Assembly (NCBI RefSeq): GCF_014282005.1
Contig: NZ_JACFTD010000017.1
Location: 1-64,000 of the forward strand
DNA from: Sporosarcina sp. BP05
Lineage (GTDB): Bacteria > Bacillota > Bacilli > Bacillales_A > Planococcaceae
Reading direction: 5' to 3'
Length of the DNA: 64,000 bases
Under the pieces are notes generated by a model. That model worked only from the letters and a program-made list of their open reading frames with translations, did not search any database and was not told the DNA's origin. The position numbers and the translations under genes are program-made. This document shows positions 1 through 8,032 of this stretch, in pieces (the stretch's first letter is position 1; each line of letters starts with the position of its first letter).

Positions 1-164
1 GAAGTATATAAATAACTTCACTATTTGGCGCAGTTGCCGAAGAAGCGCTGTGCCTGAAACGGGCCAGATTATGAAGCAATAACATTTGAGTATATTGAAT
101 TATAGACTAAAATGGTTGGGGGATTTTGAAAACAGTATTATTAAGTTGACTGGAGGAAAATAAA

Positions 165-629
165 TTGATTACATTACAACCTATGAACCAAGAGGAGTTC
201 AAACAATATATCAGTTATGCGATTGAAGACTATGCAAAAGACAAGATTGCTTCCGGAAATTGGAGCGAAGACGAAGCGTTTGACTTATCTAGGCAATCAT
301 TTGAACAAGAACTACCTAAAGATGAGAAGACCGAGAATAATCATTTATTCTCTATCTTTCACAACAATATCTTAGTTGGAATGATTTGGGTTTTACAAAA
401 AGCGCCTTCAAATCCTAATGAAGGTTTTATATATGATTTTGTAATTTTTGAACAATATCGAGGGCTGGGGTATGGCAAGAAAGCAATGAAAGAAGTTGAA
501 ATAATTGCTAAAAAGTTAGGTATGAATAAAATTGGTCTACACGTTTTTGGTCATAACAAAATCGCACGTGGCTTATATGAAAAAATGGGTTATGAAATTA
601 CGAATATAACAATGGCAAAAACAATTTGA
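165..629 (+). CDS. GNAT-family N-acetyltransferase
   Basis: This 154-residue protein should transfer an acetyl group from acetyl-CoA to an amine; the substrate is unknown. The acetyl-CoA-binding motif A is visible near residues 97-107 (QYRGLGYGKKA), followed by a conserved tail with NKIARGLYEKMGYE. The TTG start at 165 is chosen because GGAGG lies at 152-156 with an 8-nt spacer; the later ATG at 183 has no such site. It stands alone, and downstream lie fragments of two interspersed repeat families. The fold assignment is secure, the substrate is not. Confidence 0.9.
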   Translation: MITLQPMNQEEFKQYISYAIEDYAKDKIASGNWSEDEAFDLSRQSFEQELPKDEKTENNHLFSIFHNNILVGMIWVLQKAPSNPNEGFIYDFVIFEQYRGLGYGKKAMKEVEIIAKKLGMNKIGLHVFGHNKIARGLYEKMGYEITNITMAKTI

Positions 630-660
630 TAAGGTAACACTCAAGTCTAAATACTCTATT

Positions 661-706
661 GTGTGGTGCCTGTGCAAGAAACTTTAATGTTTGTTTCAAC
701 AATCGT
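661..706 (+). repeat. Family 2 interspersed repeat, left fragment
   Basis: This 46-bp piece begins GTGTGGTGCCTGTGCAAGAA and runs through ACTTTAATGTTTGTTTCAAC. It matches the left part of longer copies at 36978, 38481 and 52489. It lies directly before a family 1 element, separated by only a few bases, so two repeat families are stacked behind the GNAT gene. Confidence 0.7.
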
Positions 707-711
707 AAAAG

Positions 712-856
712 AGGTACCTGTGTCAGAGACAAAGACGAAAAGCTCACACAATCGAGTACTTATGCAGAAATTAAATAAAAATCTCATAGTCATTGATTTA
801 CTCGGTATCATTATACAATTGTGTTGTATTCACTGAATAGTGCCGCGCAGTCACCT
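712..856 (+). repeat. Family 1 interspersed repeat (about 145 bp), copy 1
   Basis: It begins AGGTACCTGTGTCAGAGACA and ends near CGCGCAGTCACCT. The core carries the family signature: AAAGACGAA, ATTGATTTACT, ATTATACAATTG, CACTGAATAGTGCCGCGC. Full copies end in the inverted repeat AGGTACCTGTG / CACAGGTACCT; the right end is slightly mutated here. The orientation is plus, as in all other copies. Confidence 0.85.
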
Positions 857-990
857 GAAATTTTAGGCTAGTGGGCACAAACCAATAATTTCAATTCCAA
901 ATTCTGCACCAAAAATTGAATCATCTTATATTGAATTTTCTTTATACTGCATTATGATGGAGGTGAGAAGAGATTAAGAGGAGGATTAAT

Positions 991-1311
991 ATGGAGAAAA
1001 AATCCCTGTTAGATTATCAAGAGTTTGATGAAAAACGATTTACCAAGAAAAATATCTATACAAAAGCGGATAGCGTCGCATTCGTGTTAAACTTCTTTCC
1101 AGGTCAAGAAATGCCTGCTCATAAGCATCCTGGTATGAATTTAACAGCTCTCGCGATTCAAGGGAATGGTGAGTTTACAATAGATGACCAAGAAATGACA
1201 ATCATGAAAGATGAACTTATTCACTGTAATGGAAACTTGATGATTGCTTTCAAAAATACTAGCACCGAAAAAACGAGTATCTATGTCATTTTGAACAAAG
1301 CCGATGAATAA
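991..1311 (+). CDS. small cupin-domain protein
   Basis: This 106-residue single-domain cupin has a compact beta-barrel metal-binding fold. The first cupin motif is partly visible as PAHKHPGMN around residues 45-53, and a loop (GNGEFTIDD) follows, as in YhhW/RmlC-like small cupins. The ATG is preceded by GAGGAGG at 978-984 with a 6-nt spacer. It is monocistronic, with repeat copies on both sides. The true ligand and activity are unknown; it may be a sensor or an isomerase-like protein. Confidence 0.85.
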   Translation: MEKKSLLDYQEFDEKRFTKKNIYTKADSVAFVLNFFPGQEMPAHKHPGMNLTALAIQGNGEFTIDDQEMTIMKDELIHCNGNLMIAFKNTSTEKTSIYVILNKADE

Positions 1312-1330
1312 CAAGGTAATTTTAATTATG

Positions 1331-1471
1331 TGTGTGCCTGTGCAACAAAAAATTCACCCAATTGTATAAAAAACAATAGAGATTTGATTATCAGTACCTA
1401 ATCTAATCTCTAGTTCATAAATATGTATTCACGGAGAATAGTCAAAATATATTGGTGCACAGTGTACCTAA
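1331..1471 (+). repeat. Family 3 interspersed repeat, copy 1
   Basis: It starts GTGTGCCTGTGCAACAAAAA and ends GGTGCACAGTGTACCTAA, so its ends resemble those of families 1 and 2. The interior differs and carries an imperfect stem formed by GAGATTTGATTA and TAATCTAATCTC. A second copy at 20115-20236 shares the stem region and CATAAATATGTA. Confidence 0.6.
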
Positions 1472-1515
1472 CAATCTTGTATGAACCATCTCCGCTCCAT
1501 TTTCTTTGAATACGC

Positions 1516-1556
1516 AAAAAGCAGTATACCTCCTCATTCCAAGGAAGTATACTGCT
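1516..1556 (-). terminator. Rho-independent terminator of the pyridoxal kinase gene
   Basis: AGCAGTATAC at 1520-1529 pairs with GTATACTGCT at 1547-1556. Read on the minus strand, the stem is followed by a T run (AAAAA at 1516-1520 on the plus strand). It lies about 110 bp beyond the stop of the kinase gene. Confidence 0.8.
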
Positions 1557-1666
1557 CTTGTACGTATTGTCATACCATATTGTATGTCATCATAGGTGAC
1601 AGTCAAACCATCAATTCAGAAAGGATTCAGTACCTTGTCCGAATTTTGCAGGTAACTGTCAACCAA

Positions 1667-2527
1667 CTAAAGCAACATTCGCAAAAAACGTTCGAAATTC
1701 ACGCCCGCCTCGCGCGGAACTTGCTCCTTTGACGTTGCTTCAATCGCAGCGGCTAAAAACGCCTCCGCAAGCTTCATTGACTCCACTAAATCCTGGCCCC
1801 GCATCATACCACCCATAATGACTGATGCAAACAAATCACCCGTTCCCGAATAGCTCTCGCCGTTATAATCCCTCATACGATAATAGGAATGATTTGCATC
1901 GACATACATATTGCCTACATAGCGCTTGTTCGCATCTGCTGGAGGCGGATTCAAACCAGTAATTATGACGTTCGCCCCTGTTACATGCTGTAGCTGATGG
2001 CCCGCCTCCTCTAGCACCTGAATATAATCCGACTCATTTTGATAGCTCTGAAGCTTGTCATACGACACCCCTGTAAGCAAGCAACACTCTGTAATATTTG
2101 GCGTAATAATGTCAGCGCACTTCACTAAATCCCTCATACGATCAAGCAACTCGCCTGTAAACATTTTATATACCTCGCCCGTGTCGCCCATTACCGGATC
2201 AACAAGCAGCTTCGTTTCACTCGAATGAAACACGTTTAAAAACTGAAATATGTTATCAATTTGCTCTTTTCCTGTTACAAAGCCTGTATGAATGCCATCA
2301 AAAGTTGCACCAAGCTTTCTCCATTCCTCAACAAAATAGTCCATTGTTGACGTTAAATCCTCACAATAAAAGCTTGGATACCCAGTCTGCGCCGTTAAAA
2401 TCGCAGTTGGCAATGGCACTGCCTGAACACCCATCACTGATAGAACAGGTATTGCAGCCGTTAACGAGCATTTCCCAAAGGATGACATATCCTGAATTAC
2501 AGCAACTTTTTTAATCCTATTCGCCAC
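1667..2527 (-). CDS. pdxK: pyridoxal/pyridoxamine kinase (PdxK/PdxY type)
   Basis: This 286-residue ribokinase-fold enzyme phosphorylates vitamin B6 vitamers with ATP to feed the PLP salvage pathway. Near the N-terminus IQDMSSFGKCS matches the PdxY-type substrate segment. LLVDPVMGD near residue 110 and SGTGDLFAS near 230 are the Mg-ATP and anion-hole motifs with the catalytic Asp. The GTG at 2527 has only a weak Shine-Dalgarno site. An ATT codon four codons later sits 8 nt after AGGTGG and would give MKKVAVIQD, the usual family N-terminus, so the start is uncertain. It is divergent from an ECF transporter S component, which suggests shared B6 salvage. Confidence 0.88.
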   Translation of the reverse strand: MANRIKKVAVIQDMSSFGKCSLTAAIPVLSVMGVQAVPLPTAILTAQTGYPSFYCEDLTSTMDYFVEEWRKLGATFDGIHTGFVTGKEQIDNIFQFLNVFHSSETKLLVDPVMGDTGEVYKMFTGELLDRMRDLVKCADIITPNITECCLLTGVSYDKLQSYQNESDYIQVLEEAGHQLQHVTGANVIITGLNPPPADANKRYVGNMYVDANHSYYRMRDYNGESYSGTGDLFASVIMGGMMRGQDLVESMKLAEAFLAAAIEATSKEQVPREAGVNFERFLRMLL

Positions 2528-2648
2528 CTAACTAATCCTACTTATACTCTCTTCATCGTATCATAATAAGGCAATGACGAAAATGCACCAATTAATAGAG
2601 ATTGAAATAACTATTACTTTGCAGACAAAACAATCTGACCCCTTACAT

Positions 2649-2719
2649 TTTAATGAAATTGGCACTTTAACAATAGTCAGCACTTTGCTAAAGTTAAAGC
2701 AATTAAAAAATTCATTAAA
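2649..2719 (+). promoter_or_regulatory. nested inverted repeats in the leader of the ECF S-component gene
   Basis: The outer arms TTTAATGAA (2649-2657) and TTCATTAAA (2711-2719) enclose inner arms GCACTTTAAC (2662-2671) and GTTAAAGC (2693-2700). The structure ends immediately before the ribosome binding site GAGGAAG at 2722-2728. That position would suit a leader RNA switch or a protein operator for vitamin uptake. No known riboswitch consensus was recognised. Confidence 0.4.
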
Positions 2720-2734
2720 GTGAGGAAGATGCAG

Positions 2735-3283
2735 ATGCAACATATACAAAATCAAGTCTATACAAAACCACGAACGAAAACATTTGATTTAGTCATTACC
2801 GCAATTTTAGCAGCACTTATTTTCACCGCAACAATGATTAATATTAAATTACCATTTGGGCAAGGTGGACTGATTCACTTAGGGACATCTGTGCTTTTCA
2901 TCGCAGCGATTTTATTCGGTCCTAAAAAAGGGGCACTTGCTGGAGCAATCGGGATGGGCTTATTCGATATCTTAGGTGGCTGGGCTATTTGGGCACCAAC
3001 GACAATTATTTCCCGCGCAATACAAGGCCTAATTGTCGGTAAAATCGCTTGGTCTAAGGGCCATAGAGGCGACAACATTGGGTTAAACATTTTGGGAGCA
3101 GTTGTTTCAATGCCCGTGATGATTGCAGTATACTATATCGGGCAAGCGATTATGTCCAAAAGTTGGATTGCTCCTTTGGCATCAATTCCTGGAGACATCA
3201 TCCAAAACGTTGTAGGTTTGCTTATCGCGATTCCAGTATGTATTGCGCTGAAAAAAACATCATACTTTAGAAAGAAATTTTAA
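2735..3283 (+). CDS. ECF transporter S component, probably vitamin B6-related
   Basis: This 182-residue integral membrane protein has about five or six hydrophobic segments and looks like a substrate-binding S component of an energy-coupling factor transporter. It would work with EcfA/EcfT encoded elsewhere. The first helix carries the short-side-chain pattern LAALIFTATM expected for docking to EcfT, and FGPKKGALAGAIGMGLFDIL is typical of the family. I chose the ATG at 2735, because GAGGAAG at 2722-2728 sits 6-7 nt upstream; an earlier GTG at 2720 overlaps this site. Its divergent neighbour is a B6 kinase, so pyridoxine or pyridoxal is the likely substrate; this is inference from context. Confidence 0.85.
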   Translation: MQHIQNQVYTKPRTKTFDLVITAILAALIFTATMINIKLPFGQGGLIHLGTSVLFIAAILFGPKKGALAGAIGMGLFDILGGWAIWAPTTIISRAIQGLIVGKIAWSKGHRGDNIGLNILGAVVSMPVMIAVYYIGQAIMSKSWIAPLASIPGDIIQNVVGLLIAIPVCIALKKTSYFRKKF

Positions 3284-3327
3284 TACGTACAACAGAAACA
3301 CGCCATCACCTCTTTCTATATCGTATA

Positions 3328-3366
3328 CAACAAAATCGACTCTCCATTGGAAAGTCGATTTTGTTG
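3328..3366. terminator. bidirectional terminator between convergent genes
   Basis: AACAAAATCGACT and AGTCGATTTTGTT form a 13-bp stem with a short loop between the plus-strand ECF gene and the minus-strand YdhR-like gene. T-rich sequence on both sides allows use in both directions. Confidence 0.85.
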
Positions 3367-3376
3367 TTATTATTAT

Positions 3377-3685
3377 TTATTTTTCGATTGGACCATTGTT
3401 AATCATAGATAATGGCACATTAATCTCGAAAATCTTGCCACGAATAGCTTGAATCCCGAAAGACGTTAACCGAGCCGAGTGCATTTCTAAATAGGCTTGG
3501 GCCGTTTCTTTTGTTTCGAATAAATAGACGCCTCCAGCTTCTTTTGCCGCCGCATCTTCTGTCCAAACTTTCCAGATCATACCTGGCTCATCATTAATGC
3601 TTTGAGCCAATTCTGCAAAGCCTTTTGACATTTCTTCTCCAAATGGACCTTCCATTTTGAAATCTACTTGTAATAAATAAGTCAT
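3377..3685 (-). CDS. YdhR-type ABM-fold putative monooxygenase
   Basis: This 102-residue protein matches the YdhR family of dimeric alpha/beta-barrel proteins. Typical features are the start MTYLLQVDFKMEGPFGEEM, PGMIWKVWTED, GGVYLFET and a C-terminal IRGKIFEINVPLS segment. It is the last gene of a minus-strand group with an HxlR regulator and a DsbA-like oxidoreductase, which suggests a role in a redox or electrophile stress response. YdhR proteins have no firmly established substrate. Confidence 0.85.
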   Translation of the reverse strand: MTYLLQVDFKMEGPFGEEMSKGFAELAQSINDEPGMIWKVWTEDAAAKEAGGVYLFETKETAQAYLEMHSARLTSFGIQAIRGKIFEINVPLSMINNGPIEK

Positions 3686-3729
3686 TTCAAGTCTCCTTTT
3701 TCATTTTAATACTTACTGGCCTACCACAG

Positions 3730-4656
3730 TTATTTTACTTGAATGTATTTCTCGCCAAGGATTTCATTTGTTTCATAAACATCTTGTGACAATTTCTTTT
3801 GAATAAATGGAGTCACATCTTTTTCCTCAATTGAATAATATTCTTCAATTTCGCGTGAAAATAATAATTTTTCTTTGCCTAGTAATTGTTCTAAATTGGT
3901 TAATTGCTTCGAATTTAACGTTTCATTTGGTAGTAATTGTTGGAGTGCATTCGTGTATTCCTCAAAAGTCCGGGCACCCACGATTCGAACCCCTTTTTGC
4001 TCTTCATTTACCATGACGATTGTTGGGAATCCGCGGACACCTAACTCACGGACGAGTTGGAAGTCTTCATGTAATGACGTATTTGCTTCTGGAAGCTTTG
4101 ATTGATTAAGGATTTCTTCTCCATCAAGCCCAACTTGATTGACAAGATTAATTAAAATTTCATCTTGTGCGATGTTTTTATTAAAAGCAAAAACCTCTTC
4201 TCGTGCACGTCTTAAAAATGTGTTTGCTAGCTCAGGACTTTTTTCTTGAATTACCTTATACACTCGGGAAGGGATAAAAGACGACTCGATTGGATTATCG
4301 TACCAAACAGTTCCATCAATCGGCATGCGGGAGTGTTCACCGACTTCTCTCCAATGACCAGCAACATCTGATGGACTAGAAATGCCATTGCTCGCGTCTG
4401 TGAAGCCATCCCAATTTTCAAGCAACCCGCCCATAAGCGTGTGCATATTAAAATAGTGCCCGTACTGATCGACAAACTTTCGAAGGACCGGTTCTAATGC
4501 CCAGCAATGCGAACAGATTGGATCCGTTACGTAATAAAGTTCAACCTTTTTTTTCTGTGTCGACAAATCGATAAACTCCATTGTGGCAGTGTCGTCCCCA
4601 CCTGGCCCACATATGCCAGTTTCTAAATCACAAATCATGTTATTTTTCGTTTCCAT
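3730..4656 (-). CDS. DsbA-family thioredoxin-like oxidoreductase (SpxH/FrnE-like)
   Basis: This 308-residue cytosolic protein has no signal peptide. The thioredoxin-fold active site is DPICSHCWALEP near residues 42-53, giving a CSHC redox pair, and a cis-proline segment RGFPTIVMVNEE lies near residue 205. Length and layout resemble SpxH/YjbH, the ClpXP adaptor for Spx, and FrnE-type DsbA proteins; which one is not resolved. The start overlaps the end of the HxlR gene by 17 bp and has its own AAGGGGAA site, indicating translational coupling. The regulator upstream probably controls it in response to thiol or quinone stress. Confidence 0.85.
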   Translation of the reverse strand: METKNNMICDLETGICGPGGDDTATMEFIDLSTQKKKVELYYVTDPICSHCWALEPVLRKFVDQYGHYFNMHTLMGGLLENWDGFTDASNGISSPSDVAGHWREVGEHSRMPIDGTVWYDNPIESSFIPSRVYKVIQEKSPELANTFLRRAREEVFAFNKNIAQDEILINLVNQVGLDGEEILNQSKLPEANTSLHEDFQLVRELGVRGFPTIVMVNEEQKGVRIVGARTFEEYTNALQQLLPNETLNSKQLTNLEQLLGKEKLLFSREIEEYYSIEEKDVTPFIQKKLSQDVYETNEILGEKYIQVK

Positions 4657-5005
4657 TTATATTCCCCTTTTCTTTATGGTGATTGGACAAATCAAGTTCA
4701 ATATTTTGTTGTGCCCACGCTTGTATTGGCTGTAGGGCAATTGCAAGTTGTTGTCCTTTTTCAGTTAGATGATACGTAATTATAACGGGAGTTCCTGCTG
4801 TTACTATTTTTTCCACTAAGTCACATTCAGTAAGCTCGGTCAATTTCAACGAAAGTGACCGAGGGGTAATATCGTTTAAATCGCGCTTCATTTGCGAAAA
4901 ATGAGCAGTGAAATTGGGACAATTCGATAAGTAATGAATAATGAGCCCATTCCAACGCCTTCCCAAAATCTCGAAGCTGGATTCTAAATAAGGACATACT
5001 TTAAT
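4640..5005 (-). CDS. HxlR-family winged-helix regulator, probable AUU start
   Basis: This DNA-binding regulator of about 121 residues belongs to the HxlR family (YodB, CatR, HypR type). The conserved N-terminal Cys lies in KVCPYLESSFEILGRRW, the position used for thiol-based sensing in YodB-like proteins. The open frame extends to a TTG at 5020, but GGAGGTG lies inside that extension (5018-5012), so TTG and GTG starts are unlikely. The ATT at 5005-5003, 8 nt after GGAGG and followed by AAA, gives the expected family start. Its own promoter with repeated operator-like motifs suggests autoregulation. It is first in the group with the DsbA-like and YdhR-like genes. Confidence 0.85.
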   Translation of the reverse strand: MKVCPYLESSFEILGRRWNGLIIHYLSNCPNFTAHFSQMKRDLNDITPRSLSLKLTELTECDLVEKIVTAGTPVIITYHLTEKGQQLAIALQPIQAWAQQNIELDLSNHHKEKGNINGNEK

Positions 5006-5031
5006 AATGAACACCTCCAACTATTACTTTA

Positions 5032-5060
5032 AGTATAAACAAGTATAATTAGTATATCAA
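5032..5060 (-). promoter_or_regulatory. sigma-A promoter of the hxlR operon with repeated TATACTT motifs
   Basis: On the minus strand TTGATA (5060-5055), a 17-nt spacer and TATACT (5037-5032) form a near-consensus promoter. TATACTTG-like units recur through 5031-5066, overlapping both boxes, and could be the HxlR operator. Confidence 0.7.
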
Positions 5061-5094
5061 GTATAAAGATTACACATAAGGTTTCTGCCATTCA

Positions 5095-5165
5095 AACAAA
5101 CATGTTCGTATCAAGAGATATGGATGGAACAACCCAAAACTGTTTTTCAGTCTTAAGCATCTAAC
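5095..5165 (+). repeat. degenerate family 2 repeat remnant
   Basis: ATGGATGGAACAACCCAAAA resembles the central part of family 2 copies (GTGGAAGGAACAACCCAGAA at 38530). The rest of 5061-5383 holds no gene that I can support. Confidence 0.35.
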
Positions 5166-5383
5166 AAAAGCACCATTTGATACAAAATCGGAGGAGGATA
5201 GTTTACTGAGCAGCCTTACCTAGTATACATACTAGCTATTCCCGATTATTGCCGAACTACCCTATCACCAATAAACCTAGACAAATCAAATAAAGAGGTT
5301 TTAAAAAGAGGAAGAGCCGAAACTAGCAGCAACGGAAGTCAAAAATCGGTTAGGGTACATATAGACAAAAGAAATAGAAAAGC

Positions 5384-5434
5384 AATCGTCAAATAACGGC
5401 CACCTGTTATATGGGTGGCCGTTATTTGACGATT
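5384..5434 (-). terminator. strong terminator hairpin downstream of codA
   Basis: The arms AATCGTCAAATAACGGCC and GGCCGTTATTTGACGATT, extended by ACC/GGT, form a perfect stem of about 21 bp with an 8-nt loop. It lies 37 bp beyond the stop of the minus-strand deaminase gene. Confidence 0.85.
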
Positions 5435-5470
5435 ACGATTAAAATAGTTAGCGTCGATCAAGGAATCTTA

Positions 5471-6721
5471 TTATTGTTTTAAGAAATCTATTTCTATTTC
5501 ATTTTTTCGTGGTTCACGTCTAAACAGATAGTTACCATTGCGAATTGACGCAATTACTTCTGCACGCTCACGAATTGCTTCATAAGTATCTTGTGCATCT
5601 AAAACGATAAAGTTAGCTGGTTTTCCCACTTCAATTCCATACTCATCGTTAACTCTCATAAGGTTTGCACCGTGGTATGTGATTAGGTTGAACGCCTTAT
5701 TGATTTCATCAATATGTGTATAATGTGCTAAATGGATACCATTGTCTAAAATATTCATCATATTTCCATTGCCTAATGGATACCAGTAATCGGCAATTGA
5801 ATCTTGAGCAAACGCGACGTTATTTCCGTTATTTAATAACTCTTTTACTCGTGTTAAGCCACGACGTTTAGGATAACTGTCGCCACGTCCTTGTAAATGT
5901 GCGTTTTCAGTTGGACAAGAAATAAAGTTGATTTTTGATTCTTTAAATAAACCTAACATTTTATTTGCATAACTGTTATCAACTGAACCGAAGCTACATG
6001 TATGACTTGCTGTTGTATATTCACCATAGTTTTTTTCCATAACAAGCGCATTTAACACTTCTAAAAACCGACTATTTGGATCATCGTTTTCATCACAGTG
6101 AATATCAATCATCACATTATTTTTTATTGCCATATCGACAATGCGCTTCAGAGATTCAACACCATGTTCATATGAAATTTCAAAGTGTGGAATTCCTCCT
6201 ACTACGTCAGCACCCATTTTAAGTGCTTCTTCCATTAAACGTTCTGCACCTTCGTATCTGAAGAACCCTTCCTGAGGAAATGCTACAAGTTGTAATGTAA
6301 CGATATCTTTTAATTCTTCGCGCAGTTTAATTAAAGCTTTCATCCCTGTTAAATTAGGATCAGTAATATCTACATGGGTACGAATGAATTGAACGCCTTT
6401 ACTCAATTCTTTTTGAATTCCTTTAATCGCACGTCCACGCACCATTTCTTCAGTCAATGATTTCTTATTATCACTCCAACGCTGTATCCCTTCAAATAAC
6501 GTACCCGAAACATTCGCATTTCCTTCTCCTAGCCCTGAAAAGATATAATCTAAGTGTAAATGAGGGTCAACATAAGGGGGCAACACCAAACAACCTTGTA
6601 AATCGATCACTTCACCTGTGTGGTTTAAATCATTACCGATTGCTTTAAACTGACCGTTTTCCACTAAAAATTCATGGGATTCTGGATCCCCATAGATATT
6701 CGCATTAATAAATTTTTTCAT
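5471..6721 (-). CDS. codA: cytosine deaminase-type amidohydrolase
   Basis: This 416-residue TIM-barrel metal hydrolase probably converts cytosine to uracil and ammonia for pyrimidine salvage. Metal ligands are visible in DPHLHLD (about residues 52-58), DIHCDEND (about 212-219), ASHTCSF (about 246-252) and FAQDSI (about 317-322). THVDITDPNLTG and VAFPQEGFF are hallmark CodA segments. AAAGGAG precedes the ATG. No codB-like permease is adjacent. CodA relatives acting on isocytosine, isoguanine or creatinine are hard to exclude from sequence alone. The 294-bp gap to the next gene holds no gene that I recognise. Confidence 0.88.
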   Translation of the reverse strand: MKKFINANIYGDPESHEFLVENGQFKAIGNDLNHTGEVIDLQGCLVLPPYVDPHLHLDYIFSGLGEGNANVSGTLFEGIQRWSDNKKSLTEEMVRGRAIKGIQKELSKGVQFIRTHVDITDPNLTGMKALIKLREELKDIVTLQLVAFPQEGFFRYEGAERLMEEALKMGADVVGGIPHFEISYEHGVESLKRIVDMAIKNNVMIDIHCDENDDPNSRFLEVLNALVMEKNYGEYTTASHTCSFGSVDNSYANKMLGLFKESKINFISCPTENAHLQGRGDSYPKRRGLTRVKELLNNGNNVAFAQDSIADYWYPLGNGNMMNILDNGIHLAHYTHIDEINKAFNLITYHGANLMRVNDEYGIEVGKPANFIVLDAQDTYEAIRERAEVIASIRNGNYLFRREPRKNEIEIDFLKQ

Positions 6722-7015
6722 TCATACATCACTCCTTTACTCATTCTAATATGATGCATTGTTATATTGCAATCTTAGCCATCATATCAAAGACAACATG
6801 AAAGAAAGAGGAATTAGGCTTGTTTATCCTTCGTTATTTTAAATATTATACCTTTGCTAAATGTGCTTAAAAATAGTGAGAGATACCTAAAATTACTCAC
6901 ATTTACTTCGCAAAATGACCCTATTACTGAATAGGCGCAGATCCTTTATTCCAGAATCAGCGCCCGGTTAATGGAACATCTACTTAATATTTACCAAGAA
7001 AATATAGCGTCTCGC

Positions 7016-7732
7016 TTAAATTGACAAATCAAACGATAAAAACTCAGGCAGTGCATGTTCACGCTTGTCGAGCATAATCTGTTCAGGCTTGATGCCCTGC
7101 TCACGCAGTACCTTTATGTTCTGCACTAGGAATTCATCGCTACCCACAACATAGAAGAGTCCATTCTTGTCTGCAGCAAGAGTCTTCACTTCTTCATAGT
7201 AGTCTTTACGGTTATCTACGAACTGTGATGTGAAATTCTTGTCTGGTGCGGATTCAAAAATAGTAGTGAATAAGAAATCTTTTGATGAATCGATGTTAAG
7301 GGAATGGATTTGATTGACGTTGTCAGCACGTTCGAAATAATCCAGTACAAGCGGTCTGAATGTTGCCAGGCCGACACCTGATGACAGCAGGTAAACATTT
7401 TTGTGTTCTCTTTTAAGCGGAACATTCGAATGAGTTTTAAATAGTGCAACTTCATCGCCGACTCCAAGATTTCTTAAAACTGTTTTAAATTCAGAGCACT
7501 GCTCTCTGATGCGTGTTGTAATACCGATTGAATTTTCGTGCGGTAAAGTCGAGATTGACATGTGGCGAATCAGGCTGCGGTTTGGTTTATCTCCGGCATT
7601 AAAACCTTTCAGAGCGAAGTGGGTGTGGGAACCTTCTTCCCATGTAAAGTCTTTCGGACAGTCGAGTAGGTACGTTTTTACCTCAGGCGTTTCTTCAATA
7701 ATCTTATTTATTTTAGTCCAGTATATTTGCAT
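7016..7732 (-). CDS. ferredoxin-reductase-like flavoprotein, Fur-controlled
   Basis: This 238-residue protein has an FAD-binding beta-barrel followed by an NAD(P)-binding domain. RHMSISTLPHENSIGITTRI (about residues 57-76) is the flavin-binding segment. LLSSGVGLATFRPLV (about 115-129) is the nucleotide-binding turn and YVVGSDEFL (about 194) the C-terminal part. There is no iron-sulfur domain. AAGGAG precedes the ATG and a perfect 15-bp Fur palindrome lies 55 bp upstream. With the iron transport genes next door, a ferric-siderophore reductase is likely; that role is inferred from context. Confidence 0.82.
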   Translation of the reverse strand: MQIYWTKINKIIEETPEVKTYLLDCPKDFTWEEGSHTHFALKGFNAGDKPNRSLIRHMSISTLPHENSIGITTRIREQCSEFKTVLRNLGVGDEVALFKTHSNVPLKREHKNVYLLSSGVGLATFRPLVLDYFERADNVNQIHSLNIDSSKDFLFTTIFESAPDKNFTSQFVDNRKDYYEEVKTLAADKNGLFYVVGSDEFLVQNIKVLREQGIKPEQIMLDKREHALPEFLSFDLSI

Positions 7733-7786
7733 TTTATATTCTCCTTACTCAATTATATTTATTGTTACTATCTAACATACAATAAG

Positions 7787-7801
7787 TGATAATGATTATC
7801 A
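7787..7801. promoter_or_regulatory. Fur box upstream of the flavin reductase gene
   Basis: TGATAATGATTATCA is a perfect 7-1-7 palindrome matching the Bacillus Fur consensus. The identical 15-mer occurs at 9061-9075. Confidence 0.88.
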
Positions 7802-7940
7802 ATTAAATAAATTGATTATTTAATATGATTTACGCGAATTTAATTCACTAAAAAATTTAAAGAAAATCTTGCACCTGAATTATTCATAGTTTCGGCCAAT
7901 TTTTCAGTGAAACTGGAAGAAAAATAGCAAAGAGTACTGC

Positions 7941-7990
7941 GCTTAACACAAAGAAAAGCAATTCATGTACGTGAATACATATACAAAAAA
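7941..7990 (+). repeat. Family 1 left half, joined to a terminator
   Basis: GCTTAACACAAAGAAAAGCA through CATATACAAAAAA matches the left half of family 1 (GTCAGACACAAAGACGAACA to TTATACAAAAAG) with several changes. Instead of the right half it runs into a hairpin. Confidence 0.55.
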
Positions 7991-8021
7991 AGACCAGACA
8001 GTCGCTAAATTTGCCCGGTCT
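7991..8021 (-). terminator. terminator of the siderophore-binding protein gene
   Basis: AGACCAG pairs with CCCGGTCT imperfectly. On the minus strand a T run follows, supplied by the A tract of the repeat half. The same hairpin design recurs at 10903 and 52774. Confidence 0.65.
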
Positions 8022-8032
8022 TCATTCTATTA

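Noticed and set aside
1-164. Tail of a gene entering from the left
   Set aside because: No frame with coding character; only a short GGGCCAGATTATG motif is recognisable.
1481-1732. 83-codon plus-strand open frame
   Set aside because: It covers the kinase terminator and overlaps the 3' end of the kinase gene in antisense; no ribosome site.
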